Assembly: GCF_905171765.1 (NCBI RefSeq)
Contig: NC_053397.1
Location: 1,378,446-1,442,445, forward strand
Source: Bufo bufo
Lineage: Eukaryota; Chordata; Amphibia; Anura; Bufonidae
Direction: 5' to 3'
Length of the DNA: 64,000 bases
The notes under the pieces are model-generated. The model saw nothing but the letters and a program-made list of their open reading frames with translations. It was not told where the DNA came from and ran no database searches. Of this stretch, positions 12,170-22,303 are shown piece after piece (position 1 is the stretch's first letter; each line of letters opens with the position of its first letter). A program made the translations under genes and the position numbers.

Positions 12170-14276
12170 CAGGGGTGCACAACCTGCGGCCCCCAGAGCC
12201 ATGGTTTGCGGCCCCCGCCCTGCTGGGCAGACACACAGCAGATGGATCACAGGTTTTGCACTGTAGCAGGAGCAGAAAGGGTCCCCGACTATTAGTGAGA
12301 GCGGGGAAGCTGAGGAGAAGACAGAAGCGCTTTATTAGCTCTTCTGCCTTCTCCTCTATGAGCGCTCTGCAGTGTGGACCCGGCGATCACGTGATCTCTA
12401 GGTGTCTCGGGAACAGAGGAGCGCTGCCCTGGTACAAAGCCCCCCCAGCAGGCTTGTTACCCTCTAACTGGGGCTCCTTTGGATGCTCCAGTTACAGTGG
12501 AAATAGTACAAAAAAAGCCACTTATTGTCTCCCAAAGGTCTTTCAGTGACCTCTTGGGGACAAATTATGTGGTAAAAATATATTTTAAAAAATGATTTTA
12601 AAAGATTTGAAAACTAAATAAATTAAAAAATAAAATAAAATATAAAGGAAAAAGTGCTTAATAAAAGAGTGTTCACTGTCCCACCACAGTCTTTTTATGA
12701 AAAAGTGCAAAATTTAAAAAAGTGACAGTGTCCCCCAAGATCTTTTTATGACCTCTTGGGGGACATATTATGGAGCAGAAATATATTAAGTAAAAAAAAA
12801 ATTCATACATAAAAGAAAAGACACCCAAACCAATCAAAACAGTCACCATTACCGCCCCATTCACGTGAAACTTTTCATATTATATAGCAAAATACACAAA
12901 ATAGAGAACTAATTATAATCATTTATTTTGGTGTCAGTTTGCATATTTAAAGAATAAGGAGCTATAGTTTGAAAAAAATATATACTTTTTAAAAACTTTT
13001 GTATAGTTTCCCCCAAATAAAAATTGTTGCAAAAATTATCTTAGTAGTCCAACAAATATGATGGTCACAATCATTTGAACCACCGCGCGCTAAATCACAA
13101 AATAGTGTCTGGTCAATAAAGGGCTCCTGTCACCCCACTAAACTCTTTTTTTTTGTGTACTTATAATCCCTATCATGCGATATTGCTATACATTGTTATT
13201 AATAATTTTCGTTCAGTAGATTTAGCAAAAAACTTACTTTTATTATATGCTAATTACCTTTCTACCAGCAAGTAGGGCGTCTACGTGCTGGTAGCAGCCG
13301 CAGAAAACCGCCCCCTCCTCTTGTTGATTGACCGCGATCTCCTCCTCCGGGCCAGCCCTGTCAGCATTTCAAAAATCGCGCGCCTGTGTTGATTCAGCGC
13401 AGGCGCTCTGAGATACAGTGGAGGCCTTTTCGGGCCTGGTCATTCAAGCGTTAACCAATAGGCGCCTTCCCCACTAGCAAGGTAATGTGCTTACTGGTTA
13501 CTGCAGGACGCCTATAACCGGATTGGCAGGAGCTGGTGATAACCAGTGAGCTCCGTCCTCTGCGGTGAAGGAAACCGCTGATTTATAAATAGGAGGCCGG
13601 ATGGAAGGAAATGTCCCCACTTTTCTGGTAAAAATGAGGCCTGGAGCATGGCCTCTGAAATAGAAGATTCATAATTACCTGCTCCACTCCGCTCCTCTGC
13701 GCTGCCCCCGCTGCCTCCATCTTCCGGTTCCTGCTCTGTTTACACCTGACAGTGCATAGCCATGGTCACTTGCACAGCTCCAGTCAATGACTGGCTTCAG
13801 CAGGGACACGCTGCTTGTGGCCACATCACCGCCTAAGCCAGTCATTGTCTGGAGTGGTGGATGACCATGTCCATGCACTGCCAGGTGTAAACAGCGGAGG
13901 CAGTTCAGAGAGGCGGGGAGCAGGTAAGTATAACTCTTCGGTTTCAGGGGCTATGCTGCAGCACGATATTTGGGACAATTACTGGGAACAAGTCTTCATA
14001 GGAGCGCTTATATCTGGCCGGTATAATCGTGCAGCTGATCAGTCGATAAACAAGGAATTGCTCATTTGTCGGCTGATTTGAATATTTTATCAGGATGAAA
14101 GATGTCCGATTATCTGCAGCACGACTGTGGCAGCGATCACTCCTCCCCAGTCACTTTGCACTGGCTTGTGTAATAGGCAGATGAGCGCCGATCAACATTT
14201 TTTTTTATTTGCGGCCCCTTGAAATAGAGCGATGTGACAATGCGGCCCCCAGACCAAAAAAGTTTGTGCACCCCTG
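12170..14276. mobile_element. Non-autonomous hAT element, copy 3
   Basis: A 2107-bp copy with CTCTAGAA at 12162-12169 and 14277-14284. It is the most diverged copy: a small deletion near 13332, a 10-bp duplication near 13490 and a rearranged GC-rich stretch near 13695 set it apart from copies 1 and 2. Confidence 0.9.
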
Positions 14277-14695
14277 CTCTAGAATGCCCTGAAGAGTCCT
14301 GACCTTAACCCTATGGAGATGCTCCTCTAGAATGTCCTGAAGAGTCCTGACCTTAACCCTATGGAGATGCTCCTCTAGAATGCCCTGAAGAGTCCTGACC
14401 TTAACCCTATGGAGATGCTCTAGAATGCCCTGAAGAGTCCTGACCTTAACCCTATGGAGATGCTCTAGAATGCCCTGAAGAGTCCTGACCTTAACCCTAT
14501 GGAGATGCTCTAGAATGCCCTGAAGAGTCCTGACCTTAACCCTATGGAGATGCTCTAGAATGTCCTGAAGAGTCCTGATCTTAACCCTATGGAGATGCTC
14601 TAGAATGTCCTGAAGAGTCCTGACCTTAACCCTATGGAGATGCTCTAGAATGTCCTCAAGAGTCCTGACCTTAACCCTATGGAGATGCTCTAGAA
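14277..14695. repeat. Tc1-derived minisatellite, block D
   Basis: About nine monomers. The last three carry variants not seen elsewhere (TGATCTTAAC, TGTCCTCAAG). Confidence 0.9.
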
Positions 14696-14842
14696 CAGGG
14701 ATGGCCAACCTGTGGCTCTCCAGCTGTTGCAAAACTACAACTCCCAGCATGCCCAGACTGTCTACAACTATCAGCCTACAGCAGGGCATGGTGGGAATTG
14801 TAGTTTTACAACAGCTGGAGAGTCACAGGTTGGCCAGCCCTG
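14696..14842. mobile_element. hAT MITE, 147 bp
   Basis: Ends CAGGGATGGCCAACCTGTGG and the inverse, with an inner pair ACTACAACTCCCAGCATGCC. It is flanked by CTCTAGAA (14688-14695 and 14843-14850), the same octamer used by the unrelated 2.1-kb hAT element. Sisters occur at 26976-27100, 50305-50448 and 53003-53157. Confidence 0.9.
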
Positions 14843-14951
14843 CTCTAGAATGCCCTGAAGAGTCCTGACCTTAACCCTATGGAGATGCTCCTCTAGAATG
14901 CCCTGAAGAGTCCTGACCTTAACCCTATGGAGATGCTCTAGAATGCCCTGA
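14843..14951. repeat. Tc1-derived minisatellite, block E
   Basis: The last two and a half regular monomers, ending at CCCTGAT where a second MITE remnant begins. Confidence 0.85.
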
Positions 14952-15063
14952 TATGTGAACACAGAACAGGAGCAGATCTTTCCTTTTTATAGGCTCCAAT
15001 CCTGGTTTTGGCTCATAATCACTGATGCAAATCGCTGACCGAACACGGACGTGTGACTGAGGC
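14952..15063. mobile_element. Truncated MITE at the array's right edge
   Basis: The sequence ends GGACGTGTGACTGAGGC, matching inverted the GCCTCATTCACA end of the element at 50458-50587. Both share TCACTGAT and GGATCTGCTCCT/AGGAGCAGATC segments. It sits at the TTAA position of the last monomer (ACAACCC follows). The left end is missing. Confidence 0.45.
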
Positions 15064-15110
15064 ACAACCCTGTCGAGATGCTATGACATGACCTGAAGAG
15101 TCCTGTCCTG
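15064..15110. repeat. Diverged edge monomer of the Tc1-derived array
   Basis: Reads ACAACCCTGTCGAGATGCTA then TGACATGACCTGAAGAGTCC. In the transposase frame this is NPVEML-stop-HDLKSP, closer to a typical Tc1 PDLNPIEMLWHDLK stretch than the homogenised monomers are. It therefore preserves the ancestral sequence at the array edge. Confidence 0.7.
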
Positions 15111-15552
15111 AAAAGGGTTCTCCGGGAATGACTTAAAATAGCCGCCACTTGCAGCGCAGCCTAGGGAAGTGAAGGGGCAAATACTTCACACTACACTGTT
15201 CTTCAGTAGATGATAATGATACGACTCTATGGTACGCCATCATGGCTGAGACAGGAAGACTCACGAATGCGTAGTTTATACAAGTACCAGAGCAAAGTGT
15301 GTGAGTCCTCACTGCCCCAGGCAGCTCTGCAAGTGAAGGCAACGGCACCACACATTGTGGTATAGTAGATTTATTGAGGATTTGACTTTGGTTCCACGGA
15401 CATGGATATAAATGAAAGCCACACGAATCTGGAATTTACACACAATGTCTCGGGGACAATAGGATATCAAAGTTTTTTCATTTTTGTGGCTTCATTTTTC
15501 TTCCCTATCCTCCTTGAGCCATAACTTTTTTAATTTTTTTTATATATATTTT
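15111..15552. other. Unassigned, probably the left part of an older repeat
   Basis: No gene recognised. The last about 90 bp (CATAACTTTTTTAATTTTT) appear to continue at 20694 on the far side of the DIRS-like insertion. Confidence 0.35.
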
Positions 15553-15687
15553 TTCTTGCTTGTATCATTGGGGGACACAGGACCGTGGGTGTAGCTGCTT
15601 GCTGCCACTAGGAGGCGACACTAGGCTAAAAAGTGATAACTCCTCCCCTGCGGCTATACCCCCTCCAGCCTGGAGAGAGCACATCAG
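15553..15687 (+). repeat. Left inverted terminal repeat
   Basis: 135 bp containing TGTATCATTGGGGGACACAG. Read as reverse complement it matches 20523-20657 with only a few mismatches visible (for example CTAAAAAG versus CTGAAAAG). Confidence 0.9.
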
Positions 15688-16099
15688 TGTCGTAGGAGGC
15701 AGACCTCCCTGCTTAGCAGGGCGGCTCTTTTTTGATTTTATTCATTTTGTTATTTTTCACAGATTTTATGGATGGGGCACAGGAATGCTTGCGTCTCTGT
15801 CTCCCTGGGAGGCTGGCCGGTGTTGCTTGTTCCACCGCCCTGCCTCCCCCAAGAAGACAAAGCGGACCAGGGCAGCCTCGCTCCCCTGCTTCCCGCCAGC
15901 AAGAGGGCCACCTCCTCTCCAGCCCTTCTCTGCCTGGACCCCTGTCGCCTGGTGCCAGCGGTCGTGGGGTGGCCCTGCTGGTACAAGACTAAGGGTGAAG
16001 ACAGGTGAGTATTACTGTACCTCTCTGTCCCCCTCACACCATGACCCTTTCTTAAGGAGGCTGCGAGTCCTCCACCAGTTGCCGCATATCGCCTCACAA

Positions 16100-17269
16100 A
16101 TCAGACAATGAAGGGGTTAGTCCCAAACATGACGGCGGCAATTTAGATCCTTTCTCCCCACCCCTCCGATCTAATATCGAGCAGGGGACATTTAGAAACT
16201 ACCGCTTACTGCGCTCAGTTCCGTGCCACCCTTTTCTCAGACCGACCGGGCGGGCTCCCCGGTCGGCCAAGCACCGCACCTTTAGTCAGGTATACAACTT
16301 GGGCGCCTGTTAGTACCGTTCTGGGTACCTCCATTTTCCGGCGGCGGAGTGGAGATCCCAGTCGGCCGGGCGCCACAAATCTAGGCCTCGGCTTCGTTCG
16401 GGCCTACCGCATTTCTTCCCGGCCGCGCTGTTTTTCTCCCGGCCCACGGGGTGGGCTTCCGCGGCCAGTGGGCACAGGCAGCCTCATTCATTGCACCGAT
16501 CCAGGTACCGCTGTGTTGGGCTGGCGGTGAGTTCCGGTCGGCCTGCATGAAAACTTCAGTTCCCGGCTTTGCGGCCTTCTAGGCCGCAACTTCCACCCTC
16601 AGGTATGGGGGGGCGGGCTCATCTTCTGGCGCGAATTCTCCCCGGGAGCCAGCTGGCTCCGCCCCGGTCCTTGGACAGTTAACCCTTCCTACCCAGCCAC
16701 ATCTTTGAGGCCGATGACCAGATTACCCTTACCCTGGGTTTCTATCTGCAGGCACAATGTGCCTTAATATTGCAGTATGCAGCCTTTCCTGCCCCTTGTC
16801 CATTGGAGGTTAGGTCCTCATCCCAAAAAATAAAAAATGTTTAACAAAATTTTTATAAAAAAGTGCGCCCATACAGGTCCCGCCCTCCTCACAGAGCTCT
16901 GCCCAGGGCCTGTACCCGAACCCGATCAGTGGAGGATTCCTAACAGTTTCCAATCCACCCTCCGGGGCCGTTTGGTTGATAATGCTCCAACTGCGAAAAA
17001 TCCAAGTGCATTTGGATTCCATTTCACCCCCGGGGTAGTTTGGTCGTTATATCAATACCGGTGCGGCCTGCAACAGCCATGGGCTAGAGGCTGAGAGGTG
17101 GAACTGCGCACGAGCGGGCCAGAGCAGGTCGTATTTCCTCCTGGCTCACCTTCGCACTCCCACCCTTCCTCCCTAGGATCACGCTAAAAAAAACCTGGAG
17201 GGGTTAGTTCCGGGGGGGGGGGGGTCAGTTATTCGACTCTGACACGAATCCTCTTCAATCTTCCAAGAT
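16100..17269. other. Interior of the DIRS-like element, no coding seen
   Basis: GC-rich sequence with several short open frames and no recognisable gag, RT or RNase H motif. A run of 13 G residues lies at 17212-17224. Confidence 0.4.
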
Positions 17270-18480
17270 TACGGTGCTGGTGTATGCATTACCCCCTTCC
17301 CTAGGTGGTCTTTGCACTACTACTGGTGGCAATACTTACCTTATGTATTACCTCTTCCTTTGGTGGACTGACCGCACTAGCACTGGTCTCAATGCCAGCC
17401 AAAGGCGCCCCCAGCTCCGTAGGTGGCGGAATTGCAGTTCCGCCTGGACACAATACTGTCTGTATGTATTAGTCTTTTGTTTAGGTGGCATGATGGCATT
17501 CTCAAGGCTGTTACAGTGTTTACGTATACATTGCCTCCTTACTTCGGTGAAGTAATGGACACTTCCCGCCGGGTACTGAACTCGTCGCATGCAAGTTCCT
17601 GCTGTATGCGTTACCCCCTTCGGTAAGTGAGGTACTTGCACTACCTCGGGTTACAGTACTTGCTGAATATGTTACTCCCTGTCATAGGGGGAGTGATTGC
17701 TCTGCCACTGAGTGCAGTGCTTACCGTAGGCATCCCCCCCCCCCCTCCGTAGGTGGGGTAATTACACTTCAGTGGATTGTGTTTCTGACTATTGCGCTAC
17801 CCCCTTCCTTATCCAGAGGATCGCACTACCACTGGATGCTATTCCATCAGTCTTTTGCCATCACATGCTTCCTGTGGCATTACCCTCTACAAATGTTCCT
17901 TTACGGGGTAACCACTAGCATTTCTTGCATGATATAATTTAACTACGCCACGACACTAGATGCCTGGCTTCCTTCAAGGTGGTCCGTGACCACAGTCGGT
18001 ACCGCTGGTACTCTCCATCTAGTGGCATACGGATATGGCCACAGGATTCTATGGCTACTTTCAGATTGTATCCTTCTGTTCTTCAGGCACGAAAATGTCG
18101 ACCTTTGTGCCCTCAGGGGGGTCTACCAGCAACACTTGTGTCCTAGAGACCCCACATCCCCATGGGCATCCACCGTTCAGGTAAGTCACATTACCCAAAA
18201 TGCTGTGATTACGATCCAGCAAGCAAAGTATTCCACTGACTATGGATTCTTGTCCACCACTCTTGCTGATCTAGGTGAGGGTGTTATGCTGGCACTCTGC
18301 AGTGACCATTACGAGGGTGGAAAGTCTTCACGCTAGAGCTAGATGGTCGTAATCCCTGTAGTGGGGCAGCTCCCCTCAGGTAGGGGTTCTACCCTACCAC
18401 TGCTTCGGCGGTTGCTCCTGTTCAGCTCCCTTTTCATTTTACACTAGTGGAGCATGCGGTAGCTCCTACTGCACAAGGGG
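17270..18480. repeat. Strongly diverged tandem repeat inside the DIRS-like element
   Basis: Phrases such as TTACCCCCTTCC, TAGGTGG, TTGCACTACCACTGG and AGTGCTTACCGTA recur in the same order roughly every 60-90 bp with heavy divergence. Stops occur in all frames. It looks like an old minisatellite that replaced the reverse transcriptase region. Confidence 0.5.
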
Positions 18481-20082
18481 TGTTTGCGTCGCCATTACAT
18501 GCTAGGGTTCCTGCTGCACAGCCTTTTCATCAGATGACGGATTCTTCTGACACTGGAATCGGTGACCTCTACGGTGTGGCCTCCTCCTCAGCTGGAGTAT
18601 GGCGTGAGCATTACTCTTGTGGCTTCCTTTTGTATGGCCTCATCTTCAGGCGGAGTATTGCATTACCAATAGATTCTGTAGTCCGTCAGTCTGAGGCAAT
18701 GGACTTTAGCTCTGGTTTACTCTACCTATGAGTGCCTGTTGCTCTGGCAACTGTTGTCCTTCTGTCATCAACTCAGGCGTGGCGATGGCGTACTTGCCAT
18801 TGCTGATCATCACCTACCTTCGAGTGCGTTCTACTGGGTAGCTTAGTCCCCGCGGCACTCGTCAACCACTAGGTTGCCGTTATAAGCGCGACCTGGGTTT
18901 TTAATGGTTGATGCCGTGACACCATCGGTGCGACCTCTCTTCAGAGATGAGTAATATCTACGTCACCTCAAGCCAACGGTGGTCATTCCTTCACTGCTCA
19001 TTCCAGTGGTGGACTGGGAGTCTCCCACGACGGTTAGAGCGTGTGTCTGTCACACCTGGTCACCGCTGGTAAGGGTTTTGTCTCTCGGACGGAACACACT
19101 TTTCCTTTCCTGTCCCTCCTCGAGTTGGATAACTGTTCGTCTTCTCCTTCTGTCTAGCTGACCAGTAGCCATGGGCCGTACGACTCGGGAAGCTCAACTC
19201 TATTTTTTCCACGCACCCAGGGTCCCTCGGGTACGGTGGAGGTGTGGGCGGCGTATTCACATTCCACCCGGCAAGAGTATTTCTCTCATCTTTGTTCCAC
19301 CCATCCGCCCTTCCAGGCAGGGTTGCCACATTGGGAATATAGGGTCACTGACTGGGCTTCCCATCACAGATGATGCTCTCATTGGCTTTACCTTTTCCTT
19401 GCTCCGAGGTATTGTTTCTTTGGCCTGCAGTGGGGCATGCCTGGCTCAGGCATTTTTGCCTCGGTGGTTTCTCAAGCAACTTCTCTCGCTAGAAATCTCA
19501 CCACAAGCCTCTACAGCTGTAAGGGCATTGGTCTACCAATATTCCCCTTCCTAGGGAGCGTTCTCCTGGCTAGAGGAGGATCCTGCGGACCTGGATTTTA
19601 GTTCTACTCCCACAGTTGTGACCAGGAGCCAGCGTTTGGGTAGCATTTTTCGGAGTTACTACGCCTTCTTGTTCGTATTTATTTCTTTTTTTTCTTTTAT
19701 CCAGAACATAAGGCAGTGCTCCGTCCAGTATCCTCTTTCTTTACAGAAGGTAGTCGCCTTTCCACGTCCTCACAGACATGGATTTCTCTTCTTTCTCCCT
19801 CGCATTCTACAGACCGAGCTCTCTATCAGCCATGTGATTTGGCCTCCAAGGTTTGCTTGTCCATGACTAGTGCTTCCGCTGTACGGACCTTTTACCAATT
19901 TTTTCCTGGAGGTCCTTGTCAAAGCTGACTGCCTCCAAGGGCTGTTTTCCAGGTATATCCGTTTAACAGCTGCTCGGGCGTTCCGCTTCTGGGGTAAGGC
20001 ATGGCTCGCTGAGCCTTGGCCCACCCGACCAGCGGCCTGCGCTTCTCGGGTTTATCTCCGTCATGCAGCAGCTTTCCAGTTG
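18481..20082. other. Interior of the DIRS-like element, weak coding remnants
   Basis: Short frames only. Segments near 19860-20000 may be remnants of the recombinase N-terminal part, but no motif is clear enough to call. Confidence 0.3.
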
Positions 20083-20195
20083 TAGAAGGCAGTGTCTTGG
20101 TCTTCCAGGCACACATTCACCAAGTTTTACCAGGTGTCTTCCTACGGGCGGCTGCTGTTCCCGGCAGCAAGGTCTTGCAGGCGGTAGTGGGTTAC
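20083..20195 (+). pseudogene. Tyrosine recombinase C-terminal remnant
   Basis: The frame at about 20083-20140 reads KAVSWSSRHTFTKFYQV. After a frameshift, 20138-20193 reads VFLRAAAVPGSKVLQAVV. The pairing of an (S/T)WSSxHTFxKFY block with a KVLQAVV block is how vertebrate DIRS recombinases end, with the Tyr of KFY near the active site. A stop precedes the first block and at least one frameshift separates the two. The position just inside the right terminal repeat also fits. Family assignment is from memory of the motif, not a search. Confidence 0.5.
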
Positions 20196-20269
20196 GCGTC
20201 CTCGAGGTCGTTTTTTTTTCTCCAAGGGCGTGTGGTTTGTTTTTTCCTCCCCGTGGACTGCTTTAGGAC

Positions 20270-20365
20270 GTCCAAGGGTCCTGTGTCCCCCAATGATACA
20301 AGCGAGAAAACAAGATTTTTGTGTAACTCACCTGTAAAATCTCTTTCTCGCTTAGTTAATTGGGG
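20270..20365. repeat. Internal complementary region
   Basis: 20270-20310 repeats the right terminal repeat's outer edge (TGTCCCCCAATGATACAAGC). 20311-20352 is the reverse complement of 20650-20693 (containing CTCACCTGTAAAATCTC). Together they match both outer ends of the element, as DIRS internal complementary regions do. Confidence 0.65.
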
Positions 20366-20522
20366 GACACAGCTCCCACCCAGTAACTGCGTTTTGCTGT
20401 AAATGCTGGCGGTTGAGGAACCGGTATGGCCCTCAGTTCGGGTTCGATCCGACTGGCATTGGTCAGTTATTGGTTGTTTACCGTATAGTTTTTTTCTTCT
20501 ACTCCTATTGCTTGGGCACAAA

Positions 20523-20657
20523 CTGATGTGCTCTCTCCAGGCTGGAGGGGGTATAGCCGCAGGGGAGGAGTTATCACTTTTCAGCCTAGTGTCGCCTCCT
20601 AGTGGCAGCAAGCAGCTACACCCACGGTCCTGTGTCCCCCAATGATACAAGCGAGAA
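20523..20657 (-). repeat. Right inverted terminal repeat
   Basis: Inverted partner of 15553-15687. It ends in CAATGATACAAGCGAGAAA and is followed by a short segment complementary to the internal region. Confidence 0.9.
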
Positions 20658-20693
20658 AGAGATTTTACAGGTGAGTTTCACAAAAATCTTGTT

Positions 20694-21645
20694 TTTTTTC
20701 CCCGTTCAAATAGCTGTATGAGCGCTTATTTTTTGCGGGACAAGTTGTACGTTCTAGTGCCACCATTAATTATGGCATGCAATTTAGTGGGAAGCAGTAA
20801 AATTCCAATTGGGGTGGAATTGGAAAAAAGCAATTCCACCGTTTTACGGGTTCTGTTCCCACAGTGTTCCGTTTGCGGCAAAACTGATCCATGCACTTCA
20901 TTCTCTGCGTCAGTACGATTACAACGTTACCCCATATGTATAGGTTTTTTATGTCTAAGTAGTGTAAAAATAAATTTAAACTTCAAAAAATAAATTGAGC
21001 TATATAGGGGCTAGTTTTTTGCAAAACAATGTCGTTTTTATTGATACAATTTTGGAGTGTGTGTGACTTTTTGATCACATTTTATTACTTTTTTTTTTTT
21101 TTTTTGGGTAAGGGAAGCAATGAAAAAATGACAAATTGCCCATTTTGACTCTTTTTTTTTCCATTCCGCCATTCGCCATATTGGAAAAATAATTGTTATA
21201 TTAGTACGGGCACTTTTGGTCGTGGTGGTGAAAAAGTATACACATCATGGTTGGTTATTTATTAATTTATTTTTTATTGTACAGAAAGGGGGGTGATTTT
21301 AAACTTTAATTTTTTTAATAGTTTTTTTTACTTTTTTGTAATGAGTTTGAAGCTCGTATTTCAGGCTACAAAATCTATTTTTTTTAATTTTGACCAATCG
21401 TGCATTGTTAAAGAGACTATTACTGTCTATTGCTCATTTCTTATGTTGGTAAGAATTGCAGTTTGCATTCTCTCAGCCTCTTCAGTGGGGCGGAGTGCTT
21501 TCAGATCAATTACCGGCATCCTCACTGGCTTGTGGGAAACAATCAGAATACTTTAAACCAGCTAAAACCAGGAAATATGGAGGGAAATAATACAAATGTC
21601 AGGTCCCATTCACGACCACCTATGGTCCTCAGTTTGTACTAGTGA
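20694..21645. repeat. Older interspersed repeat, right part (split by the DIRS-like element)
   Basis: AT-rich sequence with TAGCTGTATGAGCGCTTATT, TTTTGCGGGACAAGTTGTA and GATCACATTTTATTAC, phrases that recur in frog genomes. Its left part appears to be about 15465-15552. No coding capacity. The family could not be named. Confidence 0.4.
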
Positions 21646-21779
21646 AGAATATTATACAGAGGTTTATCCCTGTCCTGTATTGAGATGGACACCTGGGAAA
21701 GATTTTAGACCCGGGCATTATCGCAGGTCTGCTTCTAGATAAGGTAACGAAGCCTAATTACACCAGGGTGCTACGGATG

Positions 21780-22195
21780 TTATAGAAACCTAGAATGTGC
21801 CGGCAGATGAGAACCATTTGGCCCATCTAGTCTGCCCAATATACTGAGTACTATGGATAGCCCCCGGCCCTATCTGTGGCTACGGATGTGGCTGGGCTCT
21901 CGTATTGCCCTGGGAAAAACGGGTTTAGAATATGAGATGAAATCTTCTATTAGCTGTGACCGCAGATTATGGGAACTCCGCTGTTTAGGCTGCACAAGTA
22001 ATGCCCCGAAAGTCCGGATGAGGAAACAGAAGACTTTAAAGAAGACAGCTCCAGCTACATCAGGCATTGAAAGGGTGTTTAACCCTTCCAGAGGCAGTGA
22101 TCTGAATAGGAAAATTCTCAATCGAGAATCCTATTGGATATTTCTCCTGGGAAGTAAAGCTCCTACCATCTCACAGACCAGATCTGATTTATGAA
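21780..22195. repeat. Interspersed repeat fragment
   Basis: Contains CCATTTGGCCCATCTAGTCT and GCCCAATATACTGAGTACTA, which I recall as part of an abundant frog repeat. It lacks clear ends, and the identification rests on recall. Frames of 83-113 codons here show no domain. Confidence 0.35.
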
Positions 22196-22303
22196 TGCTA
22201 AACGTTTTTGGTTTTTTTCCCACCGCAAGATCATAGGATTTTTTATTTTAATATTTTTTTCAGTTATACCTATTTTTTTTTATTTTTATCAGGGATGTTT
22301 TAA

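Larger units (their letters stand above)
6172..14284. repeat. Higher-order repeat, about 3.0-kb unit (hAT plus minisatellite)
   Basis: hAT starts are spaced 2994 bp (6180 to 9174) and 2996 bp (9174 to 12170). The intervening minisatellite blocks B and C share length and variant order. The simplest reading is one hAT insertion into the 45-bp array followed by tandem amplification of the whole 3-kb unit, giving 2.7 units. Confidence 0.85.
15553..20693 (+). mobile_element. Decayed DIRS-like (tyrosine recombinase) retroelement
   Basis: A 5.1-kb unit bounded by long inverted terminal repeats, with an internal complementary region near the right end. That layout is characteristic of DIRS elements, which replicate through circles and integrate by a tyrosine recombinase rather than an integrase. 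Coding remnants near 20083-20195 resemble a DIRS recombinase C-terminus. No reverse transcriptase or RNase H motif was found. Most of 16100-19600 is non-coding and partly tandemly repetitive, so this is a defective or non-autonomous derivative. Exact outer borders are uncertain by about 40 bp. Confidence 0.55.

Noticed and set aside
8209..12236. Minus-strand 343-codon frames with LEHLHRVKVRTLQG repeats
   Set aside because: They are the antisense of the Tc1-derived 45/48-bp array, open because monomer lengths are multiples of three. They run into hAT ends.
6681..12864. 63-codon minus frame repeated in each hAT copy
   Set aside because: Identical because the copies are recent duplicates; AT-rich, hydrophobic by composition and without a credible start or domain.
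5355..15110. Telomere-like TTAACCC in the 45-bp array
   Set aside because: The hexamer is not tandem; it is part of the transposase-derived DLNP codons.
15560..16111. 183-codon frame at the left end of the DIRS-like element as gag
   Set aside because: It begins within the inverted terminal repeat and is Pro/Arg-rich through base composition. No gag motif such as a zinc knuckle was found.
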